A stretch of 64,000 bases of DNA from Alkalihalobacillus bogoriensis ATCC BAA-922 (GTDB lineage: Bacteria > Bacillota > Bacilli > Bacillales > Bacillaceae_F), in the NCBI RefSeq assembly GCF_000621445.1, contig NZ_JHYI01000022.1, positions 1-64,000 of the forward strand, given 5' to 3'. Every line of letters begins with the position of its first letter. Within the stretch, counting starts at the first letter, position 1. Positions 16,616-24,883 of this stretch are shown here, in pieces. The notes below the pieces were generated by a model. That model did not search any database. It saw only the letters and a list, made by a program, of their open reading frames with translations, and was not told where the DNA came from. Made by a program: the position numbers and the translations under genes.

Positions 16616-16978
16616 ATGGACGAAAAGAGAACTTATATTAACCAATTTTATGATGAATACGTTGTGTTTAGTCGAAAAACACCATCGGCCCATATGCAAG
16701 AGCAATATACATTACTTGCACCGAACCAAGAGATTGCTCTTGTCATGGCACAAGAAAACTTTATGAGAAGAGAGCCGGTTTGTGATGTGTGGGTTGTGAA
16801 GTCTTCGGATATTCGCAGACTTTCATCAGAGGAACGTCAAAGTGTGACTCGTTTAAAAAATAAAGAATACCGAGAAACAAAAGGTTACGGTTATTTACGT
16901 AAAAAGTGGCGTGAAAAAGAGCAAGATATGTTGGATGAAAAAGAGATTATGTCTTGGTCAAAGGGGGCAAAGCCATGA
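16616..16978 (+). CDS. paaB: phenylacetyl-CoA epoxidase subunit PaaB
   Basis: A 120-residue protein with GGGGGGAGA upstream. It contains the PaaB core: YDEYVVFSRKTPSAHMQEQYTLLAPNQEIALVMAQENFMRREPVCDVWVV as one continuous block (residues 9-60). PaaB is a small structural subunit that bridges the PaaAC heterotetramers. Its end overlaps paaC by four bases (ATGA), a sign of translational coupling. The C-terminal third is rich in charged residues. Confidence 0.93.
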   Translation: MDEKRTYINQFYDEYVVFSRKTPSAHMQEQYTLLAPNQEIALVMAQENFMRREPVCDVWVVKSSDIRRLSSEERQSVTRLKNKEYRETKGYGYLRKKWREKEQDMLDEKEIMSWSKGAKP

Positions 16979-17796
16979 ATTATCAGTCAGCAGAACAAGT
17001 GCAAAACGATGAGTGTAAAAAAGCACTCGTTGAATTATTGTATCAGCTAGCCGATGACGATTTTATCACGGCATTTCGCGGAACAGAATGGCTTGGTCTT
17101 TGTCCGCATATTGAAGAAGACGTCGCGTATTCATCCATTAATCAAAACACAATGGGGCATGCGGCAATGTTCTTTCAATTGCTAGAAGAACTAGGAGAGG
17201 GAAATGCGGATACATTAGCCCATGCAAGAACAGCAAATGAACGAAAAAATGCGATTATATTAGAAGAAGTCAATGGTCCGGGCACATACTTGGATGAGCC
17301 AAGATTTGATTGGGCTTTCACAGTTGTTCGAAACTATTTATATGAAGTGTATAAAAGTATTCGTATTCAATCTCTTAAACAATCATCCTATCAACCATTA
17401 GCGAATGTGGCTAAAAGTATTAGTAGTGAACATTTTTATCATCTCATGCATTGGGATGTATGGTTTAAGCAATTATTTTCAAGTACAGACGAAGCAAAAA
17501 AGCGTATGCATATTCAGTTAGAGCGTGTATGGGAAGAGTTTGGTGGAGTGCTTTCATTTGGGGCAGAAGGAAAGAAAATGGTCGAATTTGGGTTCATCGA
17601 ATCTGAAGAACAATTAACCTCTCGTTGGCTTGAAAAAATAGAAGGCGTTTTCAATGAATTGAATATTCCGATACCAGCCAACAAACCAACAATGAATAAA
17701 GGAAACGGTCGTTGTGGGGAGCATACAGAAGAGTTAACTACAGCTATTGAAACATTAGCAGAAGTGTATAATGTTGACCGATTAGCTGTTTGGTAA
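16975..17796 (+). CDS. paaC: phenylacetyl-CoA epoxidase subunit PaaC
   Basis: A 273-residue protein. The ATG at 16975 lies in an ATGA overlap with paaB after AAAGGGGG; the frame from 16954 lacks a ribosome site. PaaC is the structural, ferritin-like partner of PaaA. Features: LYQLADDDFITAFRGTEWLGLCPHIEEDVA, then NTMGHAAMFFQLLEEL and EHFYHLMHWDVWF near residue 150. It should pair with PaaA in the epoxidase core. Confidence 0.93.
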   Translation: MNYQSAEQVQNDECKKALVELLYQLADDDFITAFRGTEWLGLCPHIEEDVAYSSINQNTMGHAAMFFQLLEELGEGNADTLAHARTANERKNAIILEEVNGPGTYLDEPRFDWAFTVVRNYLYEVYKSIRIQSLKQSSYQPLANVAKSISSEHFYHLMHWDVWFKQLFSSTDEAKKRMHIQLERVWEEFGGVLSFGAEGKKMVEFGFIESEEQLTSRWLEKIEGVFNELNIPIPANKPTMNKGNGRCGEHTEELTTAIETLAEVYNVDRLAVW

Positions 17797-17831
17797 ACGA
17801 TAAATCGAGTGCAAGGGAGGTGAGAACAACT

Positions 17832-18326
17832 ATGACAAAGCTTACATGTATTACTCAAATTGAAGAAGCACTCACCTTCGTAAAAGACCCTGAAATTCCG
17901 TCTGTAAGTGTAGTTGATCTTGGCATGGTTTATCATGTTGAGGCCGATCATACAACTGTTCATGTGAAAATGCTTCCGACATTTGTTGGATGCCCTGCAC
18001 TTGACATTATTAGCAGAGATATAAAAGCAACAGTGATGGAAAAAGTTGAGTGGGTTACGAATGTTACAGTCACGTTTGTCTTTGATGAAACATGGACAAC
18101 AGACCGAATTTCTGAAGATGCCTATGAAAAATTAAAATCTTATGGTATTGCGCCACCTCCCCGTCATTATAAAGAAGGAGATCCATGGACGGTCGATTGT
18201 CCTTATTGTGACTCGCCATATACGACAATCGATAATATATTTGGTCCTGCTGCTTGCCGTAGTATTTTATATTGTAAAGCTTGTAAAAATCCATTTGAAG
18301 CGATGAAACCCATTGCTTCATCTTAA
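17832..18326 (+). CDS. paaD: PaaD, epoxidase-associated iron-sulfur maturation protein
   Basis: A 164-residue protein. The ATG at 17832 has GGGAGGTGAGA upstream; an upstream in-frame codon at 17790 has none. The N-terminal part (residues 5-85) is a MIP18/SufT-like domain with VVDLGMVYHVE and the VGCPALD motif (Cys54). The C-terminal tail has Cys123 and Cys126 (CPYC), Cys142, and Cys148 and Cys151 (CKAC), a zinc-ribbon-like end seen in PaaD. It is thought to help Fe-S assembly for the epoxidase system, which is notable because no PaaE follows. Confidence 0.92.
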   Translation: MTKLTCITQIEEALTFVKDPEIPSVSVVDLGMVYHVEADHTTVHVKMLPTFVGCPALDIISRDIKATVMEKVEWVTNVTVTFVFDETWTTDRISEDAYEKLKSYGIAPPPRHYKEGDPWTVDCPYCDSPYTTIDNIFGPAACRSILYCKACKNPFEAMKPIASS

Positions 18327-18346
18327 TAAAAAGGAGATTGATAAAC

Positions 18347-18652
18347 ATGGTAAAACTAATTGCGTTGTATAAAACACCAGAAGACAAAGAGGCTTTTGAC
18401 AAGCATTATTTTGAGGTTCATGCTCCTCTCACTGCTAAAATTCCAGGACTACGTGAAATGAAAGTGTCAAAGATTGTTGGGTCACCAATGGGAAAAACTG
18501 ATTATTACTTGCAATGCGAAATGTACTATGACAGTCATGAAGCATTTAAAGCTGCAATGAAAACAGATGAGGCAAAAGCATCTGGTAAAGATTTAATGGG
18601 ATTTGCCGGTCATCTTGTGACTTTGCTTATCGGAGAGGACGTTAATGAGTAA
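18347..18652 (+). CDS. EthD-like protein of the paa operon
   Basis: A 101-residue protein. The ATG at 18347 is nine bases after AAGGAGA; the TTG at 18338 is too near. KLIALYKTPEDKEAFDKHYFEVHAPLTAKIPG at the start is the mark of the EthD family, a dimeric alpha-beta barrel fold. EthD was named for a gene needed for ether degradation, with no clear biochemical role. It takes the place where paaE stands in Gram-negative clusters, and its stop overlaps paaF by eight bases. Role in the pathway unknown. Confidence 0.85.
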   Translation: MVKLIALYKTPEDKEAFDKHYFEVHAPLTAKIPGLREMKVSKIVGSPMGKTDYYLQCEMYYDSHEAFKAAMKTDEAKASGKDLMGFAGHLVTLLIGEDVNE

Positions 18653-19421
18653 CTACGAGTGTATCAAGACATCAGTGGAAAATGCAGTGGCGGTGATTCA
18701 ACTTCATCGCCCAGATGTCTTAAACGCCCTTAATCGCAAAATGGTCGATGAAATTGTTGATGCTCTTACTTTCTTTGACAACAATAACAAGATTAAGGTA
18801 ATCGTACTAACAGGAAATGAAAGAGCGTTTGCAGCAGGGGCAGACATTGACGAAATGGCCAATGAAACACCGATGACATTAGAACGTGTAGATCCGTTTG
18901 CGGTTTGGGATAAAATCGCCCTTGTGAAAAAACCGATTATAGCTGCTGTACAAGGGTTTGCCTTAGGTGGTGGATTTGAGCTTGTTTTAAATTGTGATTT
19001 GATTTTTGCCGCAGAAACGGCCCAGTTTGGATTCCCAGAAGTAAATTTAGGTGTAATGCCTGGTGCTGGTGGAACGCAACGGTTAACAAAAATTCTCGGG
19101 AAAACAAAAGCGCTGCAATGGCTATGGTTAGGTGACATGATGCCAGCGAAAACAGCGTATGAAAATGGAATTGTCACTCGGCTTTTTGCACAAGAAATTG
19201 TTGTTGCAGAAACGATGAAAGTGGCACACCGCTTAGCAAGTCAGCCGCCCCTTTCATTACGTCTTATAAAGGAAGCAGTACATAAAGCTGTCGATTCACC
19301 GTTAGCAGATGGATTACAGCTTGAGAGGAAAAACTTTTATCTCCTTTTTAGTTCTGCAGACCAAAAGGAAGGGATGAGAGCATTTATAGAAAAGCGGAAG
19401 CCGAATTTTAAAGGAGAATAA
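18645..19421 (+). CDS. paaF: 2,3-dehydroadipyl-CoA hydratase (PaaF), crotonase family
   Basis: A 258-residue crotonase. Both catalytic Glu of hydratases are present: GGGFELVLNCD and FGFPEVNLGVMPGAGGTQ. ERAFAAGADIDEM forms the oxyanion-hole region, and the end EKRKPNFKGE is typical. In the pathway PaaF hydrates 2,3-dehydroadipyl-CoA. It lies directly after the EthD gene with an 8-base overlap and before paaG. Confidence 0.88.
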   Translation: MSNYECIKTSVENAVAVIQLHRPDVLNALNRKMVDEIVDALTFFDNNNKIKVIVLTGNERAFAAGADIDEMANETPMTLERVDPFAVWDKIALVKKPIIAAVQGFALGGGFELVLNCDLIFAAETAQFGFPEVNLGVMPGAGGTQRLTKILGKTKALQWLWLGDMMPAKTAYENGIVTRLFAQEIVVAETMKVAHRLASQPPLSLRLIKEAVHKAVDSPLADGLQLERKNFYLLFSSADQKEGMRAFIEKRKPNFKGE

Positions 19422-19434
19422 GCGGGGGAAGTTT

Positions 19435-20208
19435 ATGTTTGAGACGATTATTTTTGAGAAAAAGCAATATATCGCCTGGGTTACGTTACATCGCCCTGAT
19501 AAATTAAATGCATTTACGCCATTGATGAATAAGGAAATGATAAAGGCTCTTTCTTTAGCAGAAAAAGATAATGAGATTCGTGCGATTGTCATCACTGGTG
19601 AAGGACGCGCATTTTGTTCAGGAGAAGATTTAGCTAGTGTAGGGGACGATACGGATCATGCTGAGATTTTACGAACGAGATATAACCCGATGATAGAAAA
19701 AATCGTTACTCTTGAAAAACCAATCATAGCTGCTGTTAACGGTGTAGCCGCAGGGGCAGGCATGAGTCTTGCGCTTGCTTGCGACTTCCGCCTCGCACAT
19801 GAAAAAGCGAGTTTTATTGAAGCGTTTATCCATGTTGGTTTAATTCCTGATTCCGGCAGCCTCTATTTTTTACCGAGACTTGTTGGTCATGCGAAAGCAC
19901 TAGAATTAGCAATGCTCGGTGATAAAGTAAGTGCAATGGAAGCGCTTCAAATTAGCTTGGTCACAAAAGTGATTTCAGCCTCATCTTGGCAAGAGGATGT
20001 CGAGACATTTGCTACTAAAATAGCTGGACTACCAACAAAAGCATTAGGGCTTATGAAACGATATTTGAACGAAAGCTATCAAACTAGTTTACAAGAAATG
20101 CTAGAAAAAGAAGCGTTGGGGCAAAGGACAGCTGGTTTGACAAGCGATCATAAAGAAGGGCTAACCGCTTTTATTGAAAAACGTAAGGCTCACTTTAAAG
20201 GGGAATAA
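19435..20208 (+). CDS. paaG: ring 1,2-epoxyphenylacetyl-CoA isomerase PaaG
   Basis: A 257-residue crotonase-fold protein. The position of the first catalytic Glu is Ser (GAGMSLALACD), and the second site reads FIEAFIHVGLIPDSGS, with the Asp used by PaaG and other isomerases. This matches E. coli PaaG, which turns the ring epoxide into oxepin-CoA and also shifts double bonds later in the pathway. It follows paaF by 13 bases with CGGGGGAAG as ribosome site. Confidence 0.9.
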   Translation: MFETIIFEKKQYIAWVTLHRPDKLNAFTPLMNKEMIKALSLAEKDNEIRAIVITGEGRAFCSGEDLASVGDDTDHAEILRTRYNPMIEKIVTLEKPIIAAVNGVAAGAGMSLALACDFRLAHEKASFIEAFIHVGLIPDSGSLYFLPRLVGHAKALELAMLGDKVSAMEALQISLVTKVISASSWQEDVETFATKIAGLPTKALGLMKRYLNESYQTSLQEMLEKEALGQRTAGLTSDHKEGLTAFIEKRKAHFKGE

Positions 20209-20238
20209 CAATTATCCATACAAAGGAGAGGAAATAAG

Positions 20239-21765
20239 ATGGCAAAAGTATCAAACGAAAAAAAACCACAAATGGAACCGTTAGAAATGAAACGTGATTT
20301 ATACCACATGATTATTAATGGAGAACGGGTAACAAGTGAGTCGAATGAAACGTTCACGACGTACAATCCGGCAACAGGTGCTCCGTTAGCGCAAGTGGTC
20401 AAAGCGACAACAGCCGATGCAGAAAAAGCCGTTGAAGCAGCTAGAAATGCTTTTGATTTTGGGAAGTGGAGAAAATATCCTGTTAATAAACGGGCACGAG
20501 TATTAAATAAAATCGCAGCGATTATGCGGTCTCGTTTTAATGAACTTGTGGAAGTAGAAGTACTAAATAGTGGGAAGTCTTTATCTGCTGCACAAGGGCA
20601 AGTGATGCAATCGATTGAAGACTTTGAATTTTACGCTGGGGCGATTGTTGGCCATCGTGGCACAGTAAACAATGTTCCAGGAGGATTTTTTAACTATACA
20701 CAAAATGAGCCTGTAGGGGTATGTGCTCAAATTATTCCTTGGAATTATCCGATGATGATGGCTGCATGGAAAATTGCACCGGCTATCGCAGCAGGATGTT
20801 CGGTTGTTGTTAAACCTGCGAGCTTAACGCCGATTACAGCGATTATTTTAACAGAGATTTGCCATGAAGCTGGTGTTCCAGAAGGTGTTGTTAATATTGT
20901 CCCAGGTCCCGGGGCGTTAATTGGTGATTATTTAGTGGAACACCCAAAAGTAGATAAAGTTGCGTTCACAGGTTCAACCCCTACTGGAAAAGATATTATG
21001 GCCAAAGCGTCACAAACATTAAAGCGATTAACGTTAGAATTAGGTGGGAAATCTCCAAATATTGTGTTTGATGATGCAGATATTGATGCGGCTGTTGCAG
21101 GTTCATTATTTGGGATTTTCTATAATACGGGTCAAAGTTGTGAGGCGCGCTCACGCTTATATGTACATGAAGAAATTTATGATGAGTTCATGGAAAAGTT
21201 CATCGAAAAAACGCGTCAATTAACATTAGGCAATCCGTTAGACCAAGGAACCCATTTAGGTTCTATTATTAGCCGAAGTCAACTTGAAGTGATTGATGGT
21301 TATGTGAAATCTGCCATTGAAGAAGGAGCTACTGTTGTTGAAGGTGGACATGAGCTAACGATTGAAGGATTTGAAGATGGTTTTTGGTATGCTCCAACGA
21401 TCATTACAAATGTAACTCCAAATATGAAGGCGGTTCGTGAAGAGATTTTTGGACCTGTTGTTGTTGTTCAAACATTTACAGATGAAAAAGCTGTCGTTAA
21501 AGAAGCCAATGATAGCGAATATGGATTAGGTTCAGCGATTTGGACGAAAGACCAAGGAAGAGCAACTCGTGTAGCTCATCAAATTCAAGCTGGTATTGTA
21601 ATGGTGAACTGCCCGTTTTCAGCATTCCCAGGAACACCTTTTGGTGGATATAAACAATCTGGATTTGGACGTGAGCTTTGTGTTGAAACACTAGATTTAT
21701 ATACAGAACAAAAAAGTGTCCTTTCTTATTATGGAAATCGGCCGATTAATCCATTTGGTGTATAA
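20239..21765 (+). CDS. NAD(P)-dependent aldehyde dehydrogenase of the paa operon
   Basis: A 508-residue aldehyde dehydrogenase. Catalytic Glu in LELGGKSPN (about residue 273), catalytic Cys in NTGQSCEARSR (about residue 308), and IIPWNYPMMMAAWKIAPA for cofactor binding. General similarity is to betaine- or phenylacetaldehyde-type dehydrogenases. It may oxidise the ring-opening semialdehyde, the job of the PaaZ dehydrogenase half, or phenylacetaldehyde. It has no C-terminal MaoC/hydratase domain, so it is not a full PaaZ. Confidence 0.88.
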   Translation: MAKVSNEKKPQMEPLEMKRDLYHMIINGERVTSESNETFTTYNPATGAPLAQVVKATTADAEKAVEAARNAFDFGKWRKYPVNKRARVLNKIAAIMRSRFNELVEVEVLNSGKSLSAAQGQVMQSIEDFEFYAGAIVGHRGTVNNVPGGFFNYTQNEPVGVCAQIIPWNYPMMMAAWKIAPAIAAGCSVVVKPASLTPITAIILTEICHEAGVPEGVVNIVPGPGALIGDYLVEHPKVDKVAFTGSTPTGKDIMAKASQTLKRLTLELGGKSPNIVFDDADIDAAVAGSLFGIFYNTGQSCEARSRLYVHEEIYDEFMEKFIEKTRQLTLGNPLDQGTHLGSIISRSQLEVIDGYVKSAIEEGATVVEGGHELTIEGFEDGFWYAPTIITNVTPNMKAVREEIFGPVVVVQTFTDEKAVVKEANDSEYGLGSAIWTKDQGRATRVAHQIQAGIVMVNCPFSAFPGTPFGGYKQSGFGRELCVETLDLYTEQKSVLSYYGNRPINPFGV

Positions 21766-21773
21766 GAATGTAA

Positions 21774-21802
21774 GCGAGCTAACTCCATGGAGTTACGCTC
21801 GC
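21774..21802 (+). other. intercistronic hairpin between the aldehyde dehydrogenase gene and paaH
   Basis: GCGAG (21774-21778) pairs with CTCGC (21798-21802) around the inner palindrome TAACTCCATGGAGTTA. There is no T-run, so this is more likely an mRNA processing or stability element, or a partial terminator, than a full stop. Confidence 0.55.
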
Positions 21803-21828
21803 CTTCTATTATGAAAGGAGAACATAAT

Positions 21829-22677
21829 ATGGTGAAGGAAATTGCAGTCATCGGTTCAGGTGTAATGGGGCGTGGCATTGCATATGTCGCTGCTGTTGGT
21901 GGTTTTACTGTTCACTTAGTTGATGTGAACGAAAAGGCGCTTGAAAGTGCAAAAGGGGAAATCAAAAAGATATTTAACAAAGGAATCGAACGGGGAAAGC
22001 TTTCAAAAGCAGCTGCAGATGTTGCTTGCTCATCCCTTCATTATTCAACCTCAATGGAAACAGCTGTAAAAACAGCTGATCTCGTGATTGAAGCCGTTCC
22101 CGAAAAAAAGGAAATCAAGCAAAGTGTCTTTGAAACGATAGATAAATATGCGAAACCGAGTTGTTTTTTTGCGACAAATACTTCAACGATGAGTCCTACT
22201 GAAATCGGGTCCTATACAAACAGACCTGAACAAGTCATTGCGATGCATTTTTTTAATCCTGTTCATAAAATGCCCTTAATTGAAGTTGTTCGTGGACTTG
22301 AAACGAGTGATGAAACCGTTGAGGTTATTTTAGCTGTTGCGGAAAAAATGGGGAAAGAAACGGTTGTGGTGAACGAATTTCCAGGTTTTGTTACAAGTCG
22401 AATTAGTGCCATGGTCGGAAATGAAGCTTTTTATATGCTTCAGGAAGGTGTCGGTACACCTGAAGAAATTGACAAGGCGATTAAATTAGGCTTGAACTAT
22501 CCGATGGGCCCGTTTGAATTAGGGGATTTAGTTGGGTTAGATGCAAGGTTGAACAATTTAAAATACTTACATGAAACATTAGGAGAGAAATTTAGACCGT
22601 GTCCTTTGTTAGAAAAGTACGTGAAAGCAGGGAGACTTGGAAGAAAAACGGGAAGAGGCGTCTATGATTATCGGTAG
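21829..22677 (+). CDS. paaH: 3-hydroxyadipyl-CoA dehydrogenase (PaaH)
   Basis: A 282-residue protein. The ATG at 21829 has AAAGGAG eight bases upstream; the longer frame from 21787 starts inside the hairpin. NAD-binding GSGVMGRGIAYVAA (residues 9-22), VIEAVPE, and FFATNTSTMSPTEI are typical of 3-hydroxyacyl-CoA dehydrogenases, as are AMHFFNPVHKMPLIEVV (catalytic His) and NEFPGFVTSRI. It oxidises 3-hydroxyadipyl-CoA to 3-oxoadipyl-CoA. The single C-terminal domain is the size of the 283-residue PaaH/Hbd class. Confidence 0.91.
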   Translation: MVKEIAVIGSGVMGRGIAYVAAVGGFTVHLVDVNEKALESAKGEIKKIFNKGIERGKLSKAAADVACSSLHYSTSMETAVKTADLVIEAVPEKKEIKQSVFETIDKYAKPSCFFATNTSTMSPTEIGSYTNRPEQVIAMHFFNPVHKMPLIEVVRGLETSDETVEVILAVAEKMGKETVVVNEFPGFVTSRISAMVGNEAFYMLQEGVGTPEEIDKAIKLGLNYPMGPFELGDLVGLDARLNNLKYLHETLGEKFRPCPLLEKYVKAGRLGRKTGRGVYDYR

Positions 22678-22701
22678 CCCGCAAAAAGGAGCGTAATTGA
22701 A

Positions 22702-23901
22702 ATGAGAGAAGTCGTCATTATTGATGCTGTTCGTACTCCTATTGGTCGATATAAAGGTGCGTTAAAGTCAGTTCGACCTGATGATTTAGGGAGTGTAGTT
22801 ATTCGGGAGTTGCTTAAGAGAAATCCAAATGTTGACCCAGAAACGATTGAAGACGTTGTGTTTGGAAATGCGAACGGAGCGGGAGAAGACAACCGTAATG
22901 TCGCCAGAATGTCAGCTTTACTTGCTGGATTACCTGTTTCAGTCGGAGGTACAACGATAAATCGATTATGTGGGTCAGGATTAGATGCCGTGAATTATGT
23001 TGCTCGGGCAATTGCAGTCGGTGAGGGAGATGTGTTTATTGCAGGTGGGACAGAAAGCATGACAAGAGCACCTTTTGTGATGGCAAAACCTCAATCGGAT
23101 TTTCCACGTGGTGATCTCAATATGTTTGATACAACAATTGGGTGGCGCTTTATTAATCCACTATTAGAAGAGCGATATGGGACAGATTCTATGCCGCAGA
23201 CAGCAGAAAATGTGGCAACTGAGTTTCATATATCGCGAGAAGAACAAGACCGTTTTGCTCTTCAAAGTCAACAAAGGGCACAAAAGGCAATCGAAACAGA
23301 CCGCTTCAAAGAGGAAATTGTTCCTGTATCATATAAAGATAGAAAAGGGAATGACATCACTATAACTGAGGATGAACACCCACGTCCAGATACAACATTG
23401 GAAAAACTAAGCAAATTAAAACCGATTTTTCCAGGTGGGACGGTGACAGCTGGTAATGCTTCAGGAGTCAATGATGGTGCTGCTGCTTTGCTTTTAATGA
23501 GTAAAGAAAAGGCGAATGAATTAGGGCTTGAGCCATTAGCCGAATACGTCACTTCAGCTGTTGCAGGACTTGAGCCGCGCATCATGGGAATTGGTCCTGT
23601 ATATGCAGCGAAAAAGGCATTACAACGAGCAAATTTACAAGTGGAAGATGTAGGGCTAGTTGAATTGAATGAAGCGTTTGCTTCACAAGCACTTGAATGT
23701 ATGAGGCAATTAGAACTACAAGAGGACATCGTGAATGTCAATGGTGGTGCAATTGCATTTGGGCATCCATTAGGAGCGAGTGGAGCTAGAATTTTAACAA
23801 CCCTCGTATATGAAATGAAAAAGCGAGATGTAAAGTATGGTTTAGCAACGATGTGTATTGGTGTTGGTCAAGGAATTGCGACGGTCGTAAAACAAATCTA
23901 G
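22702..23901 (+). CDS. paaJ: 3-oxoadipyl-CoA thiolase (PaaJ)
   Basis: A 399-residue thiolase. Acylated Cys90 lies in NRLCGSGLDAV, the catalytic His in GHPLGASGAR near 350, and the second Cys in TMCIGVGQG near 388. ESMTRAPFVM is typical of this class. It cleaves 3-oxoadipyl-CoA to succinyl-CoA and acetyl-CoA and also acts on the 5,6-dehydro form. It is the last gene before the hairpin at 23908. Confidence 0.92.
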   Translation: MREVVIIDAVRTPIGRYKGALKSVRPDDLGSVVIRELLKRNPNVDPETIEDVVFGNANGAGEDNRNVARMSALLAGLPVSVGGTTINRLCGSGLDAVNYVARAIAVGEGDVFIAGGTESMTRAPFVMAKPQSDFPRGDLNMFDTTIGWRFINPLLEERYGTDSMPQTAENVATEFHISREEQDRFALQSQQRAQKAIETDRFKEEIVPVSYKDRKGNDITITEDEHPRPDTTLEKLSKLKPIFPGGTVTAGNASGVNDGAAALLLMSKEKANELGLEPLAEYVTSAVAGLEPRIMGIGPVYAAKKALQRANLQVEDVGLVELNEAFASQALECMRQLELQEDIVNVNGGAIAFGHPLGASGARILTTLVYEMKKRDVKYGLATMCIGVGQGIATVVKQI

Positions 23902-23907
23902 TTACAG

Positions 23908-23950
23908 AAGAGTGTCTCAATTCATGTCATGTTATTGAGACACTCTTGTT
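23908..23950 (+). terminator. terminator after paaJ
   Basis: A perfect 13-bp stem AAGAGTGTCTCAA/TTGAGACACTCTT (23908-23920 with 23935-23947) followed by GTTA. The T-run is short, so some read-through into the following crotonase gene is likely. Confidence 0.72.
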
Positions 23951-23979
23951 ATGATGGAAAACATAGGAGGTTGTATACG

Positions 23980-24756
23980 ATGGAAATGGTTACGTTACAA
24001 GTCGAGAATCATATTGGTTATATTCAAATTAATCGCCCAAATGAATTGAATTGTTTTAATTATGAAACATTAACCAAGCTACAACATGTCGTTGATGAGC
24101 TTCATATAAATGGAGAAGTTCGTGTCGTTGTCATAACAGGAGCTGGAGATAAAGCATTTAGTGCTGGGGCGGATTTAAAAGAGCGCAGACATTTAAATGA
24201 GAGAGAAGTCAAGCGAAATGTGAAGGCGATTCGTGATGTATTTCAATCAATTGCCGAGTTACCTCAACCGACGATAGCAGCGATAAACGGTTATGCATTT
24301 GGCGGCGGATTTGAACTTGCCCTTGCTTGTGATTTTCGAATTGCTGTTTCACATGCAAAAATGGGATTAACAGAAGTGAGCTGGGCGATTATACCTGGAG
24401 CAGGAGGAACACAACGACTTCCGCGTTTAATTGGGCAAGCAAAAGCGATGGAGTTAATTTTAACTGCAAAAAAAATAAACGCAGAAGAAGCGTATCATCT
24501 TGGAATCCTTCATTCAGTTGTTGAAAAAGAACAATTGCTCCCAAGTTGTATTCAATTAGCAGAAGAAATGCTACAAAACGGACCACTTGCACTTCAACAA
24601 GCCAAATATGCGATTTTACAAGGAATGAATGTTGACTTGCAAACAGGACTTGCGATTGAGGCAAAAGCATATGAAGTTATCATTCCAACAGCTGATCGGA
24701 CTGAGGCACTTGAAGCTTTTTCTGAGAAACGTAAACCGAACTTTAAAGGAGAGTGA
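23980..24756 (+). CDS. third enoyl-CoA hydratase/isomerase of the island
   Basis: A 258-residue crotonase. The ATG at 23980 has AGGAGG nine bases upstream. Both catalytic Glu are present (GGGFELALACD and GLTEVSWAIIPGAGGTQ), so it should be a hydratase or hydrolase. It sits after the paaJ terminator and before the regulator gene. It could double PaaF or could supply the oxepin-CoA ring hydrolysis that PaaZ does elsewhere. The end EKRKPNFKGE equals that of PaaF, which suggests a common origin. Confidence 0.86.
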   Translation: MEMVTLQVENHIGYIQINRPNELNCFNYETLTKLQHVVDELHINGEVRVVVITGAGDKAFSAGADLKERRHLNEREVKRNVKAIRDVFQSIAELPQPTIAAINGYAFGGGFELALACDFRIAVSHAKMGLTEVSWAIIPGAGGTQRLPRLIGQAKAMELILTAKKINAEEAYHLGILHSVVEKEQLLPSCIQLAEEMLQNGPLALQQAKYAILQGMNVDLQTGLAIEAKAYEVIIPTADRTEALEAFSEKRKPNFKGE

Positions 24757-24772
24757 AGACAATCTCTAACAG

Positions 24773-24800
24773 TTGCAATCTACATGATAATTGTTATAAT
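24773..24800 (+). promoter_or_regulatory. candidate promoter of the PaaX-type regulator
   Basis: TTGCAA (24773-24778) and a perfect TATAAT (24795-24800) with a 16-base spacer. Downstream, CGAAC (24823-24827) and GTTCG (24855-24859) form a widely spaced inverted pair in the leader. They might be an autoregulatory site. Confidence 0.5.
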
Positions 24801-24883
24801 TATTTATAATACAAAATTTATACGAACAATGAAATGAACATGATATAATGTATCGTTCGGTTAGTTGTGTAGGGAGTGCAAAA

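Noticed and set aside
22814-23741. Open frames opposite or across paaJ (e.g. 23268-23741 minus)
   Set aside because: They are shadows of a strongly conserved thiolase gene; no ribosome sites or family features.
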